Positions 20,649 to 31,131 of a stretch of DNA of 64,000 nucleotides are shown here, piece after piece (the stretch's first letter is position 1; each line of letters opens with the position of its first letter). Both the position numbers and the translations under genes were made by a program. This stretch comes from Lachnospiraceae bacterium (GTDB taxonomy: Bacteria; Bacillota; Clostridia; Lachnospirales; Lachnospiraceae): the NCBI GenBank assembly GCA_910574805.1, contig CAJTCV010000014.1, positions 80,181-144,180 of the forward strand. The letters run 5' to 3'. Under the pieces are notes generated by a model. It had not been told where the DNA came from, ran no database searches, and worked only from the letters and a program-made list of their open reading frames with translations.

Positions 20649-21071
20649 ATGCCAACATTTAACCAGTTAGTAAGAAAAGGAAGACAGACATCTGTGAAGA
20701 AGTCCACTGCTCCGGCTCTCCAGAAAGGATTCAATTCCCTGAGAAAGAGACCGATCGACGCATCCGCACCGCAGAAGCGCGGCGTATGCACCGCAGTGAA
20801 GACCGCGACTCCGAAGAAGCCGAACTCCGCCCTTCGTAAGATCGCCAGAGTACGTCTTTCCAATGGTATCGAGGTTACCAGCTATATTCCGGGTGAAGGC
20901 CACAACCTTCAGGAGCACAGCGTTGTGCTGATCCGCGGAGGCAGGGTAAAAGACCTTCCGGGTACCAGATATCATATCGTCCGCGGAACTCTGGATACCG
21001 CTGGTGTGGCGAAGAGACGTCAGGCACGTTCCAAATACGGTGCCAAGAGACCGAAAGACGCCAAGAAATAA
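20649..21071 (+). CDS. rpsL: 30S ribosomal protein S12
   Basis: 140 residues from ATG 20649 ([13 protein letters not shown]), with AGGAGG at 20635-20640. The streptomycin-related segments read [11 protein letters not shown] and [12 protein letters not shown], with both key lysines present, so the sequence looks streptomycin-sensitive. It is the first gene of the str operon. Confidence 0.97.
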   Translation: MPTFNQLVRKGRQTSVKKSTAPALQKGFNSLRKRPIDASAPQKRGVCTAVKTATPKKPNSALRKIARVRLSNGIEVTSYIPGEGHNLQEHSVVLIRGGRVKDLPGTRYHIVRGTLDTAGVAKRRQARSKYGAKRPKDAKK

Positions 21072-21797
<726 letters not shown>

Positions 21798-21809
21798 GAG
21801 GAAAATCCA

Positions 21810-23927
21810 TTGGCTGGAAGAGAATATCCGTTGGAGAGGACCAGGAATATCGGGATTATGGCTCATATCGATGCGGGCAAGACCACATTGACCGAGCGTA
21901 TCCTGTACTATACTGGTGTGAACTATAAGATCGGTGATACTCATGAAGGTACTGCGACCATGGACTGGATGGAGCAGGAGCAGGAGAGAGGTATCACGAT
22001 CACTTCCGCAGCTACGACCTGTCACTGGACCCAGCAGGAAAACTGCAAGGCAAAACCGGGTGCTCTCGAGCATCGTATCAACATCATTGATACCCCGGGC
22101 CATGTTGACTTTACCGTAGAGGTGGAGCGTTCCCTTCGTGTGCTGGACGGCGCGGTAGGCGTCTTCTGTGCGAAGGGCGGTGTTGAGCCTCAGTCTGAGA
22201 ACGTATGGCGTCAGGCTGACACCTACAATGTACCCCGTATGGCGTTCATCAACAAGATGGATATCCTGGGGGCAGATTTTTATAATGCAGTGGAGATGAT
22301 CAAGACCCGTCTGGGCAAGAACGCCATCTGCCTGCAGCTTCCCATCGGCAAGGAAGATTCCTTTCAGGGAATCATCGACCTGTTCGAGATGAAAGCATAT
22401 ATTTACAATGATGATAAGGGCGACGACATTTCCATCACCGATATTCCGGATGATATGAAAGACGACGCCGAGTTATACCGCACCGAGCTGGTGGAGAAGA
22501 TCTGCGAGCTGGATGACGATCTGATGATGGAGTATCTGGAGGGTGAGGAGCCGTCTGTGGAATCCATGAAGGCGGCGCTGAGAAAGGCTACCTGCGAGTG
22601 TACGGCAGTTCCGGTATGCTGCGGAAGCGCTTACAGAAACAAGGGCGTACAGAAGCTTCTGGATGCAGTGCTGGAGTATATGCCGGCGCCCACCGATATC
22701 CCGGCCATCAAGGGTACGGATATGGACGGCAACGAAGTGGAGAGACATTCTTCTGACGAGGAGCCCTTCTCCGCTCTGGCATTCAAGATCATGGCGGACC
22801 CGTTTGTAGGAAAGCTGGCGTTCTTCCGCGTGTACTCCGGTACGATGAATTCCGGTTCCTATGTATACAACTCCACCAAGGGCAAGAAGGAGCGTGTAGG
22901 ACGTATCCTTCAGATGCACGCCAACAAGAGGCAGGAGCTGGACAAGGTGTATTCCGGCGATATCGCTGCAGCGGTAGGTTTCAAACTGACTACCACCGGT
23001 GATACGATCTGTGACGAGCAGCATCCGGTGATCCTGGAGTCCATGGAATTCCCGGAGCCGGTTATTGAGCTGGCCATCGAGCCCAAGACCAAGGCAGGCC
23101 AGGGCAAGCTGGGCGAGTCCCTTGCGAAGCTGGCGGAGGAGGATCCGACCTTCCGTGCGCATACGGATCCGGAGACCGGCCAGACGATTATCGCAGGTAT
23201 GGGCGAGCTCCATCTGGAGATCATCGTGGACCGTCTGCTGCGTGAGTTCAAGGTAGAGGCGAACGTAGGCGCGCCGCAGGTTGCTTACAAGGAGACCTTC
23301 ACCAAGGCGGTGGATGTGGATTCCAAGTATGCGAAGCAGTCCGGCGGACGCGGACAGTATGGACACTGTAAAGTACACTTTGAGCCCATGGATGCCAACG
23401 GCGAAGAGCTGTTCAAGTTCGATTCTTCCGTTGTCGGCGGTGCGATTCCGAAGGAATATATCCCGGCAGTCGGCGAAGGCATCGAGGAAGCGGCAAAGGC
23501 AGGTATCCTCGGCGGATTCCCGGTACTGGGTATCCACGCGACGGTATTCGACGGTTCTTATCATGAGGTCGACTCCTCGGAGATGGCGTTCCACATCGCC
23601 GGTTCTCTGGCATTCAAGGAGGCCATGCAGAAAGCGGGAGCAGTGCTTCTGGAGCCGATCATGAAGGTCGAGGTTACGACGCCGGAGGATTATATGGGAG
23701 ACGTTATCGGCGATATCAACTCCCGCCGGGGACGCATCGAGGGCATGGAGGATATCGGCGGAGGCAAGATGATCCGCGGATATGTACCGCTGGCGGAGAT
23801 GTTCGGATATGCGACCGATCTTCGTTCCAGAACCCAGGGACGCGGCAACTATTCCATGTTCTTTGAGAAATATGAGCAGGTTCCCAAGAGCGTACAGGAA
23901 AAAGTTCTTGCTGCAAAGACAAAATAA
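21810..23927 (+). CDS. fusA: Elongation factor G
   Basis: 705 residues with a TTG start preceded by TAGGAGG, of which the TAG is the rpsG stop. The G1 motif is AHIDAGKTT near residues 17-25, G3 is DTPGHVDF and G4 is NKMD. Domain IV includes [13 protein letters not shown] drives translocation and ribosome recycling. No duplicated or degenerate features are seen. Confidence 0.97.
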   Translation: MAGREYPLERTRNIGIMAHIDAGKTTLTERILYYTGVNYKIGDTHEGTATMDWMEQEQERGITITSAATTCHWTQQENCKAKPGALEHRINIIDTPGHVDFTVEVERSLRVLDGAVGVFCAKGGVEPQSENVWRQADTYNVPRMAFINKMDILGADFYNAVEMIKTRLGKNAICLQLPIGKEDSFQGIIDLFEMKAYIYNDDKGDDISITDIPDDMKDDAELYRTELVEKICELDDDLMMEYLEGEEPSVESMKAALRKATCECTAVPVCCGSAYRNKGVQKLLDAVLEYMPAPTDIPAIKGTDMDGNEVERHSSDEEPFSALAFKIMADPFVGKLAFFRVYSGTMNSGSYVYNSTKGKKERVGRILQMHANKRQELDKVYSGDIAAAVGFKLTTTGDTICDEQHPVILESMEFPEPVIELAIEPKTKAGQGKLGESLAKLAEEDPTFRAHTDPETGQTIIAGMGELHLEIIVDRLLREFKVEANVGAPQVAYKETFTKAVDVDSKYAKQSGGRGQYGHCKVHFEPMDANGEELFKFDSSVVGGAIPKEYIPAVGEGIEEAAKAGILGGFPVLGIHATVFDGSYHEVDSSEMAFHIAGSLAFKEAMQKAGAVLLEPIMKVEVTTPEDYMGDVIGDINSRRGRIEGMEDIGGGKMIRGYVPLAEMFGYATDLRSRTQGRGNYSMFFEKYEQVPKSVQEKVLAAKTK

Positions 23928-23940
23928 ACCAGAAACAGGC

Positions 23941-23969
23941 TTGCAAAAAATGTCCGTATGAAATATAAT
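23941..23969 (+). promoter_or_regulatory. Promoter upstream of tuf
   Basis: TTGCAA (23941-23946), 17-bp spacer, perfect TATAAT (23964-23969). It gives tuf expression independent of the str operon. Confidence 0.8.
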
Positions 23970-24033
23970 CAAGGATAGCGAGTGAAATAAAGAAAATCGT
24001 AGAAGTTATCTGATCTAAAGGAGGAAAACAAAA

Positions 24034-25221
24034 ATGGCAAAAGCTAAGTTCGACAGAACTAAACCACATTGTAATATCGGAACCATCGGTCACGTTGACC
24101 ATGGTAAAACCACTCTGACCGCAGCAATCACCAAGGTTCTTTCCGAGAGAGTTGCCGGCAACACCGCTACTGATTTCGAGAACATTGATAAAGCTCCGGA
24201 AGAGAGAGAGCGTGGAATCACCATTTCTACCGCGCACGTAGAGTATGAGACCGAGAAGAGACATTACGCACACGTTGACTGCCCCGGCCATGCGGACTAT
24301 GTAAAGAACATGATCACCGGTGCGGCTCAGATGGACGGCGCAATCCTTGTGGTTGCTGCTACAGACGGCGTTATGGCACAGACCAAGGAGCACATCCTTC
24401 TGTCCCGTCAGGTAGGCGTTCCCTATATCGTTGTGTTCATGAACAAATGCGATATGGTAGACGACGAGGAGCTTCTGGAGCTGGTGGAGATGGAGATCAC
24501 CGAGCAGCTTGAGGAGTACGAGTTCACGGACTGCCCGATCATCAAAGGTTCCGCACTGAAAGCTCTGGAAGAGCCGTCCAGCGAGTGGGGAGACAAGATC
24601 ATGGAGCTTATGGCTACTGTTGACGAGTATATCCCGGACCCGCAGCGTGCAACTGACCAGCCGTTCCTGATGCCGGTCGAGGACGTGTTCACGATCACCG
24701 GCCGTGGTACCGTTGCTACCGGTAGAGTAGAGCGTGGTACGCTTCATCTGAACGAGGAAGTGGAGATCATCGGTGTGAAGGAAGAGTCCCGTAAGACCGT
24801 CGTAACCGGTATCGAGATGTTCCGTAAGCTTCTGGACGAGGCTCAGGCTGGTGACAACATCGGTATCCTTCTCCGTGGCGTACAGAGAACCGATATCGTC
24901 CGCGGCCAGGTTGTTGCAAAACCGGGCAGCGTAAAATGCCACACCAAGTTCACGGCTCAGGTATACGTACTGACCAAGGACGAGGGTGGACGTCATACTC
25001 CGTTCTTCAACAACTACAGACCGCAGTTCTACTTCAGAACTACCGACGTTACCGGTGTCTGCAACCTTCCGGAAGGCACTGAGATGTGCATGCCCGGCGA
25101 TAACGTAGAGATGAGCATCGAGCTGATCCATCCGATCGCTATGGAGCAGGGTCTTACCTTCGCTATCCGTGAGGGCGGCAGAACTGTTGGATCCGGTCGT
25201 GTGGCTACGGTCATCGAATAA
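24034..25221 (+). CDS. tuf: Elongation factor Tu
   Basis: 395 residues. It has the GTP-binding motifs GHVDHGKTT near residues 19-27, [12 protein letters not shown] and NKCD, and the C-terminal barrel ending GRVATVIE. It delivers aminoacyl-tRNA to the ribosome. The start has AAAGGAGG upstream. It is followed by a terminator that closes the str region. Confidence 0.97.
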   Translation: MAKAKFDRTKPHCNIGTIGHVDHGKTTLTAAITKVLSERVAGNTATDFENIDKAPEERERGITISTAHVEYETEKRHYAHVDCPGHADYVKNMITGAAQMDGAILVVAATDGVMAQTKEHILLSRQVGVPYIVVFMNKCDMVDDEELLELVEMEITEQLEEYEFTDCPIIKGSALKALEEPSSEWGDKIMELMATVDEYIPDPQRATDQPFLMPVEDVFTITGRGTVATGRVERGTLHLNEEVEIIGVKEESRKTVVTGIEMFRKLLDEAQAGDNIGILLRGVQRTDIVRGQVVAKPGSVKCHTKFTAQVYVLTKDEGGRHTPFFNNYRPQFYFRTTDVTGVCNLPEGTEMCMPGDNVEMSIELIHPIAMEQGLTFAIREGGRTVGSGRVATVIE

Positions 25222-25241
25222 TTGAACATTATGTGAAATAT

Positions 25242-25273
25242 CAGGGTGTCCCATGATGGGGCGCCCTGCTTTT
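25242..25273 (+). terminator. Terminator after tuf
   Basis: CAGGGTGTCCC pairs with GGGCGCCCTG (two G.U pairs), followed by CTTTTC. It marks the border between the housekeeping block and the decayed accessory patch. Confidence 0.8.
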
Positions 25274-25495
25274 CAAAAGTATTATTTTCTGATTTCTTAT
25301 ACAGGTATTCACTGAGATTACCCAACAAGATTACAAATATATCATGCAGGATCCGTTCTCTGGAGTGCGGTGTGTATTTTCGGCACCCTGAAATCCAAAG
25401 AACAGATCGGTGCGTTTTCTACAGAGGATAAATGGCCGGCAGTTACCTGCAGGCCTGAAGAAAAATACGATTGTAGAAAAGGAGATGATATTAAG

Positions 25496-25935
25496 TTGAA
25501 AAACAAAAGCAGCGTCAGTCTGGCACAGGATGTGATCCGGGACTATATCAGAAGACAGTAGGAAAAGGGGCTCCGTGAGGGATCTATTCAGAATTATGGG
25601 ATTGTTCTTAAAAATCTGTACCATTATCTGCCGGAGGACAAACAGATTGACAGTGGTACCGGAGAAAGATGGATCCGCTATCTCAATGAGAGAGGCTATG
25701 GAGCCCGGACGATCAATGCTCATATATCTGTGCTGAACAGCTTTCTGCTGTATATGGGGAAAAAAGAATGGCAGTCCAGTGATTTCTGCAGGGGCCTGAA
25801 CGATATCCAGCCGGAGCTGAGCCGGACAGAATACAAACGGCTTCTGCAGGCGGCAAAGCTTCTGGGAAAGGAACGGACTTATCTGCTGATCAAGACCATG
25901 GGTGGTGCGGGCGTACGGGTACAGGAGCTGCTGCA
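25496..25935 (+). pseudogene. Tyrosine-recombinase (integrase) N-terminal remnant with a premature stop
   Basis: Reading from TTG 25496 (GGAG 11 nt upstream) gives a SAM-like integrase N-terminal domain with an in-frame TAG at 25559-25561, after VIRDYIRRQ. The same frame then continues: LREGSIQNYGIVLKNLYHYL, ARTINAHISVLNSFLLYMGK, and the start of the catalytic domain (YLLIKTMGGAGVRVQELLQ), where the first catalytic Arg would lie. At about 25935 the sequence changes without loss of frame into a transcription-regulator domain. The rest of the catalytic domain, including the Tyr, is missing. It is therefore a non-functional fragment. The 222 nt upstream (25274-25495) hold nothing else I can identify. 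Confidence 0.7.
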
Positions 25936-26900
25936 GATTCTGTTGTATACCGGCTCTGGCGGGATCAGAAGAGAAGTGCTGCTGTCCCGGCTGTATGGAG
26001 GAGATAGCAGTAAAGACCGGGCCGATAATCTGCGGGTTACGGTGTATCATCTGAGAAAAATACTGAGAGAAACAGAACTTTCAGATAAGGCGGATATCTG
26101 TATCAGAAACGGCATGTATGCTTTTGAATGCGATTGCGCAATAGAGATCGACGCACACTTATTTGATGAGTTACATCGGGAGGCAGAAACTGCGCAAGGA
26201 AGCAAATGCCTGGAACTTCTTAAAAAAGCCTGTGCTGTGTATGGTGGGCTATTTCCGGCCTCTGCTGTCAGGAGAGGAATGGGTGGCTGTGGAAGATGCG
26301 CATTACCAGCGAGGCTGTACCCGGTGTGTGGAAGAAGTGTGCAGACTTCTGAAGGAACAGGGGGATTATGAAGAACTTCTGAGATTGTGCGGCCGGGCGG
26401 CTTCTCTGTATCCTTTCGACGAGTGGCAGATCTGGCAGGTGGACGGTCTGATGGCGCTGGGGCGGCTTCGGGAATCTGCCGAACTGTATGAGAGAACGGT
26501 GGATCTGTATCGCGAGGAATTTCCTGTGCAGCCGCCGGAACAGATGTCGCACTGTCTCAGGAGGATGGAGGCTCGGATGCGGACGGAGACAGAGGATCTG
26601 CATCAGATACGGGAATATCTTCGGGAAAAGGGAGCCGGTGCCGGCGCCTATTACTGCTCCTGCCCGGGCAGGCAGCTTATCTTCTTCTGTGCAGTATTTT
26701 GGATGAGAGAAAGAGGCGTCCGACCGGGACGGACAGTTTTCAGGAAGTGTCGGAAGCGCTTAAGAATTCTATAAAGGAATCCTTAAACCCGGAAGATATT
26801 TTTACCAGGTACGGCAAAGTGCAGTTTCTGGCGATTCTTTCAGAAGCAAATCCAGGTGAATGCCAGAGGATGATCAGCCGGATTGATGAAAGCTTTCGCA
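25900..26900 (+). pseudogene. Decayed BTAD-type transcriptional regulator with degenerate GGDEF-like tail
   Basis: The first part (winged helix, with RREVLLSRLYGG and DNLRVTVYHLRKIL) is in frame with the integrase remnant. Around 26240-26255 the reading frame shifts by one, and the BTAD helical-repeat domain continues as GEEWVAVEDAHYQRG... and YPFDEWQIWQVDGLMALGR. Near 26645-26670 a second shift, apparently with loss of a dozen or more codons, leads to QAAYLLLCSILDERKRRP and DIFTRYGKVQFLAIL, which resembles a degenerate GGDEF domain. At least two lesions plus a missing N terminus make it a pseudogene. The GGDEF comparison is from memory of similar Lachnospiraceae regulators. Confidence 0.65.
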
Positions 26901-27981
26901 GGAGAGAAAAAAGCCGCAGGCTCCGGATTACTTATCGGATCCTTCCTGTTGATAACTTCCATATTTCTGAATGCAGTCAGCGGAAATGTTCTGAATGCGG
27001 GTACGGCAAAACAGAAAGAAAAGAATGTGGCGGTCGGAGAGGTCCTGAGCTCCTGGTACCGTCCGGTACTTTCGGTTACCTGTACCTGGTGCATGAGAAA
27101 TGTTGTCATCTTTGCGCCGGCTGTGTATGGCGCCGTATCTGCATCGGGATCAGATCCTGCAGTTCTGGGTGATCCGGAATATGTATCCGGAGTGTGGACA
27201 GAGAGCAGTGCCATGAATGGTTCCGGATGCCTGCAGCTGCACTGTGTAACGCTGCGTCCGGGGACGGCGGCAGTCCATGTGGATTATGCAGCCTGCTTCG
27301 GCAGTTACAAAGATTCCGGAGGACCATGCCCTCAATGCGGAAAACAGGTGCCGCCTGTATATATGAACGACGTATGGTATAAATATAAAAATTATTATAA
27401 TGTAAATGTCTATGTGGATTATACCCTGACATATGATGCCAATGCGGGTGAGGATACAGTGACAGGACTGCCTTCTCCTGAGACAAGGAGAGAGTATAAA
27501 GATACTGCCGGAATTATCGTGTTAGATGAAGAGCCTGAACGCGAGGGATACAATTTTCTCGGATGGTCAAAAGAGGCGGCGGATAAGGCGAGCAGATATG
27601 AGGCAGGTAATCTGATTACGCTGGAATGGAAAAAGGGGGCGGAAGTCGGGACAACACTCTATTCAGTATGGGAAAAAGTGGCACAGGGTACTGATCCGGA
27701 AGAGCCACCGGCAGTACCGGATACATCCGAAGCAGTTCCCGTACCGTCTGTTTACGAAGCGCCGGCTCCTTTTGACAGGAAGCGGCTGGAAGTGCCGGAG
27801 CTGTCTGTTCAGACAGAGTCGGGGGGCACGATATCGGAAGAGAATCCGCTCCCCCAGACAGAAAAAAGAGAGTTACGGCCGGATCCGCGTCTGAGAGCGG
27901 TAAACCCGAAGATACTGCTTGCAGTCCACGGGCATCGGTGCTGCATCCTTCATTTTGCAGTTATGCTGCCGGCGCTGCTGA
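26886..27981 (+). pseudogene. InlB-repeat (Listeria-Bacteroides type) surface protein, frameshifted near its C terminus
   Basis: From ATG 26886 the frame gives a signal peptide (LLIGSFLLITSIFLNAVSG) and a cysteine-rich segment with CPQCG. One InlB B-repeat follows (LTYDANAGEDTVTGLPSPET ... REGYNFLGWSKE ... TLYSVWEK). A proline-rich linker leads to LPQT near 27861. The original C terminus is probably in the next frame: after about 27930 that frame reads STGIGAASFILQLCCRRC and stops at 27979-27981, giving a plausible membrane anchor. The frame actually open continues to 28331, into the next gene, and makes no sense. InlB repeats occur in cell-surface adhesins. The 5' end overlaps the decayed regulator and has no clear ribosome binding site. 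Confidence 0.6.
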
Positions 27982-28099
27982 CAGAAGCAGTCTATACAGT
28001 CTATACAGGGAATATGATCTTGACAAATGGGGGCTGTTGTGTTAGGTTTTGTGAAACAGCCGGTTGCCTGTATGGTGTGATCAGAAAGCAGACAGATAA

Positions 28100-28108
28100 G
28101 GGGGGGGG
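28100..28108 (+). repeat. G9 homopolymer in the ribosome-binding region of the next gene
   Basis: Nine consecutive G residues 5 nt before the GTG at 28114. They serve as the only Shine-Dalgarno-like sequence, so length change by slippage would alter spacing and strength. Confidence 0.7.
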
Positions 28109-28113
28109 TAAAA

Positions 28114-28866
28114 GTGAAAAAGAGATTTTTGACGGCCATCCTGCTGGCAGTTTCTGTTCTTCTCATGTGGAAGATCTTCACACACAGGCCGCTGGAAGAG
28201 CGGGAGTGCCAGGAGGGGGATGGAGACTGCAGGGTATATTATCTGCTGAACCTGGACGGCATGAAAGGCCTGGGGCATGCTGCCCTGCTTCTGGTGGACG
28301 GGGACGGCTTTGGGAAGCTTTACAGCTATAATGGAATGCAGTACAGTCTGTTCTGGTGCCTGACAGGAAAAGAGGGGATCGGCAGGATGACAGAGTACAC
28401 GCTGGATCCTTCGGAGACAGAGCAGTTTCTCCGGACGGGATCGCTGGAAGCGGGGAGCTTTGAAGAATGTGATGATTTTGACCGCCTCCTGTACCGGCAT
28501 GTGACAGGAGATCTGTATGAGAAGATCATGGAAGCAGCGAATATTTACAGAGAAACCGGGAAGGAATATGAACGGCTGTATGCAATGCTGTACGGCGGCG
28601 GGGAGACGGAGGATGCAGTGAAAGAGCAGATGGAGCAGTTTTTTGCGGAGGATACTCCCCGCTACCAGATCTATACGCATAACTGTGATACTGTGGCAAG
28701 GGAGCTTCTTGCGCTGGCGGATGAAGAGATCCGGCAGTATAATTCTTCTGCCTGTGCTTTGACGCCTGCCGGAAATTACAGAAGTATGTGCAGAAGGCTG
28801 AGTGGGACCTGGGGGATAATGAGGCTGGGAGAAGACAGTCCGGTGGAATTGCTGCTGGCATATTGA
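28114..28866 (+). CDS. Membrane-anchored protein with a permuted-papain-like His/Cys pattern
   Basis: 250 residues with a GTG start. An N-terminal membrane anchor (about residues 5-20) has no lipobox. The mature part contains GHAALLLVDGDGFGKLYSYN near residues 53-72 and THNCDTVARELL near 189-200. A GHA...early and HNC...late arrangement is the order seen in permuted papain-fold proteins (LRAT/DUF4105-like), where His and Cys form the active site. I infer a possible extracytoplasmic cysteine peptidase, amidase or acyltransferase; no close family is recognised. It lies between the decayed surface protein and a minus-strand histidine kinase. TTGACA at 28020-28025 may be part of its promoter. Confidence 0.7.
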   Translation: MKKRFLTAILLAVSVLLMWKIFTHRPLEERECQEGDGDCRVYYLLNLDGMKGLGHAALLLVDGDGFGKLYSYNGMQYSLFWCLTGKEGIGRMTEYTLDPSETEQFLRTGSLEAGSFEECDDFDRLLYRHVTGDLYEKIMEAANIYRETGKEYERLYAMLYGGGETEDAVKEQMEQFFAEDTPRYQIYTHNCDTVARELLALADEEIRQYNSSACALTPAGNYRSMCRRLSGTWGIMRLGEDSPVELLLAY

Positions 28867-28882
28867 ACTGGAAAAGCCGGAA

Positions 28883-28912
28883 TAAAAACGGGATCTTTTT
28901 CGGAAAGATCCC
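28883..28912 (-). terminator. Terminator of the histidine kinase gene
   Basis: A perfect 9-bp stem (GGGATCTTT with AAAGATCCC). On the minus strand it is followed by a T-run (28888-28884). It lies just past the kinase stop codon and also separates the convergent 28114 gene. Confidence 0.75.
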
Positions 28913-28921
28913 TGAAATCTT

Positions 28922-30211
28922 TTATGATCTATGGAGAATGACCGTGAATGTGCTTCCGCCTCCTGGGGTATCGCTGACAAGGATCCTGCCCTGGTGGGCA
29001 TGGATGATCTCTGAAGCGATGCACAGCCCAAGCCCGAAGTGCCCTTTCTCGCTGCGTGCCTGATCAGACCGGTAAAAGCGTTCAAAGATCCTTGGCTTTT
29101 CCTCGTCAGATATTCCGATGCCGTTGTCGGCTACCAGAAGCTTTACTGTTTTTTCATCATACAGAAGAGAGAGACGGATCTGTCCGTTTTCGGGCGTATA
29201 GCTGAGCGCGTTGTGCAGCAGGATGGCCAGCACCTGTCGGATCCGCTGGGGATCGCAGCGGACAGCAGGAACCGTGTCCTCGGGAAGCTCAATCAGGAGC
29301 CGGATCGACTGTTCGGCTGCGGCCGGCTCAAAGGTTTCAAAAGTATCCAGAAGAAGCGTGTCCAGCTCCACAGGTTCCTTTTGAATCGTCCAGCTTAGAC
29401 TGTCTGCCCGGGTGAGCAGGAGCATATCGTCGATGAGCCGGGACATACGGAGGCCTTCTGACTGGATGGACTCCAGAAAATGAATCCGTTCCTTTTCTTT
29501 TGGGGCGCGGGCAGATGCAGAGGCACAGGAAAGAATTACAGCCAGGGGTGTACGCAGTTCATGGGAAGCAGAAGCAATGAACTGGTTCTGCCTTTTTTGA
29601 TTTTCTTCCAGAGGCTTTAAGATTCTCCTGGTGAAATACCAGGAAAACAGTGCCAGAGCGACAAAAGCCAGAAGATCCAGCAAAAAGAACAGCAGCCGTT
29701 GTGTCCGGATCTGAATCAGCAGCGGCTCCATGGAGCACAGGATCATGACCTGTAAAGTGCCGGTGCTTCGCCGGGATGTAGTGACGCAGGCATAGTGATC
29801 TTCCTGTTTGCTGCCTGTGGAGGAAAATGTATATTCCATATGCCAGGTGTCATAGGCAGAAATGACAGATTCCACCGCGAACGTATGCTCGTAAAATTTC
29901 CAGGCTGCTTCAAAGAGCTGTTTCTGTTCCGGCGTGTTCCGCTCATTATACAGAAATGGAACCCCGTTGTCGACTACATTGATCAGATATTTGCCATTGT
30001 CTTCAATTCTGGTCAGCCATTCGTGAGTAATGATCGTCTGCTGTTCCAGATTGCTGACTAAAGTGTTCATATCATTTTGAAAAGAAGTAAAGCTGCGACT
30101 TTTTAATCCTGCTTCCGAGATATAGAGATAGCAGCAGGACATGACAAACAGAATGAAGCTGGTGATGCCGGTGCATAAAAATGCCAGCCGGACATGGACT
30201 TTACGAAACAT
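28922..30211 (-). CDS. Sensor histidine kinase of the OmpR-partner type
   Basis: 429 residues. Transmembrane segments near residues 8-31 and 173-193 flank an extracytoplasmic sensor of about 140 residues that I do not recognise. The phosphoacceptor is in SASHELRTPLAV (His217). The catalytic domain has an N box near HNALSYTPENG, DNGIGIS and GHFGLGLCIA. There is no obvious HAMP beyond a short linker. It is 16 nt downstream of the response regulator, so the pair is an operon. The signal is unknown; location beside a solute-binding lipoprotein operon suggests it senses that substrate or cell-envelope stress. Confidence 0.93.
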   Translation of the reverse strand: MFRKVHVRLAFLCTGITSFILFVMSCCYLYISEAGLKSRSFTSFQNDMNTLVSNLEQQTIITHEWLTRIEDNGKYLINVVDNGVPFLYNERNTPEQKQLFEAAWKFYEHTFAVESVISAYDTWHMEYTFSSTGSKQEDHYACVTTSRRSTGTLQVMILCSMEPLLIQIRTQRLLFFLLDLLAFVALALFSWYFTRRILKPLEENQKRQNQFIASASHELRTPLAVILSCASASARAPKEKERIHFLESIQSEGLRMSRLIDDMLLLTRADSLSWTIQKEPVELDTLLLDTFETFEPAAAEQSIRLLIELPEDTVPAVRCDPQRIRQVLAILLHNALSYTPENGQIRLSLLYDEKTVKLLVADNGIGISDEEKPRIFERFYRSDQARSEKGHFGLGLCIASEIIHAHQGRILVSDTPGGGSTFTVILHRS

Positions 30212-30227
30212 ACGCTGCTCCCTTCGG

Positions 30228-30896
30228 TCAGTCGATCCGATAACCGATGCCCCGGACTGTCTGTATGCGAACAGAACTTCCCACTGTCTTCAGCCGTCTT
30301 CTCAGGAAATGAATATAGTTGTCCAGATTTCCTTCTTCCACATCACTGTCCATGCCCCACACCTTCGTCAGCAGGATTGTTCTTGACAGCGTCTGTCCGG
30401 GGCTTCTGAGAAAGGCTTCCAGAAGCGCACCCTCCCGGCTGGATACACTGCAGAAGCCCTCCGGACCAGTCAGTGTTTTTTCTTCCACATGATAAATAAG
30501 ATCCTCCAGTGTCAGTTGTTCATTCAGCAGGAGCTGCCGGGGGCGGCGGGTTACGCAGCGGATGCGCGCCATCAGTTCTTCAAAGGCAAAAGGTTTGACC
30601 AGGTAGTCATCTGCGCCCAGATCCAGCCCGGTGACCTTGTCATCCAGCGTACCCAGAGCGGTGATCAGGATGACCGGAGTCTGGTCTCCTGCTTCCCGCA
30701 TCTGCCGCAGTACTTCCGTGCCGCTGATCCGGGGGAGCATCCGGTCCAGAAGGATCAGATCATGGATGTGCTCTCCAATATAATAAAGTGCCTCTTCGCC
30801 GTCCCGGCAGGAGTCCGTCAGGAATCCCTCGTCTTTCAGCTGAAAGGCCAGGGATTGATTCAGTTTTTCGTCGTCTTCCACAAGCAGGATTCTCAT
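30228..30896 (-). CDS. OmpR-family response regulator
   Basis: 222 residues. The receiver domain begins MRILLVEDDE and has the phosphoacceptor Asp51 in LILLDRMLP, and KPFAFEEL near the end of the domain. The winged-helix DNA-binding domain ends in TVRGIGYRID. Such regulators bind direct repeats of about 10-11 bp upstream of the -10 region. Exactly such repeats are present in its own promoter and in the two promoters downstream of 31 kb (see findings), predicting autoregulation and activation of the adjacent lipoprotein/transport operon. Confidence 0.95.
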   Translation of the reverse strand: MRILLVEDDEKLNQSLAFQLKDEGFLTDSCRDGEEALYYIGEHIHDLILLDRMLPRISGTEVLRQMREAGDQTPVILITALGTLDDKVTGLDLGADDYLVKPFAFEELMARIRCVTRRPRQLLLNEQLTLEDLIYHVEEKTLTGPEGFCSVSSREGALLEAFLRSPGQTLSRTILLTKVWGMDSDVEEGNLDNYIHFLRRRLKTVGSSVRIQTVRGIGYRID

Positions 30897-30948
30897 AATG
30901 TGTCTCCCGGATTTTCCTCTGAATCTGGTACAGGGGTATTTGTATCAT

Positions 30949-30982
30949 ATTATAGCACAGAAATCTTAAAAAAATCTCTAAA
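30949..30982 (-). promoter_or_regulatory. Response-regulator operon promoter with two 11-bp-spaced half-sites
   Basis: On the minus strand, TTAGAGA (30981-30975) and TTTAAGA (30970-30964) lie 11 bp apart. They are followed after 9 nt by a perfect TATAAT (30954-30949). There is no good -35 box, consistent with activator dependence. Confidence 0.7.
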
Positions 30983-31057
30983 TACCTGTGTAATTTTCCA
31001 GTGTAACACAGAATAAGAAATGCTGCTATAAATATTTGACTGCTGTTTCGCTCTTCC

Positions 31058-31090
31058 TTAGAGAAAATTTAGAGATGGATCTGTTATGAT
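31058..31090 (+). promoter_or_regulatory. Promoter with two TTAGAGA half-sites upstream of the decayed lipoprotein
   Basis: TTAGAGA at 31058-31064 and 31069-31075, then 9 nt, then TATGAT at 31085-31090. Same geometry as the regulator promoter. Confidence 0.7.
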
Positions 31091-31131
31091 ATTCCTGTAG
31101 GATTCAGGGAACACAGGAGGGAGATCAGGTG

